Part shown: one piece after another, positions 38,934 to 39,003 of the stretch
Position numbering within the stretch: the stretch's first letter is position 1
How the letters are laid out: every line of letters begins with the position of its first letter
Notes under the pieces: model-generated
Database searches by the model: none
What the model was told of the DNA's origin: nothing
The model's input: only the letters and a program-made list of their open reading frames with translations
Position numbers and translations under genes: made by a program
Assembly: GCA_003427395.1 (NCBI GenBank)
Contig: BFEA01000244.1
Coordinates: 1,806,083-1,845,085 of the forward strand
Direction of reading: 5' to 3'
Origin: Chara braunii
Taxonomy: Eukaryota; Streptophyta; Charophyceae; Charales; Characeae
Length of the DNA stretch: 39,003 bases

Positions 38934-39003
<70 letters not shown>
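38934..39003. repeat. (CT)n microsatellite, runs off the window
   Basis: From CTCCTCTC at 38931 onward the sequence is pure CT repeats to the last base, at least 33 units. The true length is unknown. Confidence 0.98.

Overview
The window is transposable-element-rich nuclear DNA from a eukaryote of the green plant lineage. The evidence is Ty3/gypsy polyproteins, a primer-binding site for plant initiator-Met tRNA, a BED-finger hAT transposase, microsatellites and two assembly gaps (15512-15512+583 and 27877-28566). The gypsy families resemble, from memory, those that fill the charophyte alga Chara braunii. That assignment is an inference and was not tested. I found no convincing host gene, rRNA or tRNA.

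Layout, left to right. (1) 1-7552: element B, a + strand gypsy retrotransposon. It has a primer-binding site at 2255, a long leader, a nearly intact gag, a protease, a deletion of the reverse transcriptase (RT) core, RNase H and a truncated integrase. (2) 7553-11193: element A on the - strand, broken off in the integrase and joined tail-to-tail to B. Most of its gag is missing. (3) 11194-12402: a fragment of a third LTR element on the - strand (E), ending in a primer-binding site and a stable hairpin. (4) 12403-22645: element D, a + strand chromovirus-like gypsy element with a primer-binding site, gag, protease, RT, RNase H, integrase, a decayed chromodomain, a polypurine tract and a 1.2-kb 3' LTR. 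D carries a hAT-like insertion with an 8-bp target duplication in gag, and a ~0.94-kb internal tandem duplication. (5) 22646-27076: A', a second copy of family A on the + strand, so A and A' lie head to head on either side of D. (6) 27077-35017: two inverted copies of an LTR-like element (C and C') at the edges of a 7.9-kb block that is otherwise mostly unrecognisable. (7) 35018-38542: a decayed hAT transposase gene on the - strand with an unusually long acidic/low-complexity tail. It is cut by C' at its 3' end and followed by nested short repeats and a (CT)n tract that runs off the window.

Nothing here looks able to transpose on its own. Every pol region is broken by frameshifts, stops, deletions or changed catalytic residues. 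Many stops are TAG where a homologous or family-typical residue is Gln. That fits C-to-T decay of methylated CHG sites. The most informative material is structural: nested insertions, the inverted element pairs, the dateable internal duplication, and the precise hAT excision test in D gag.
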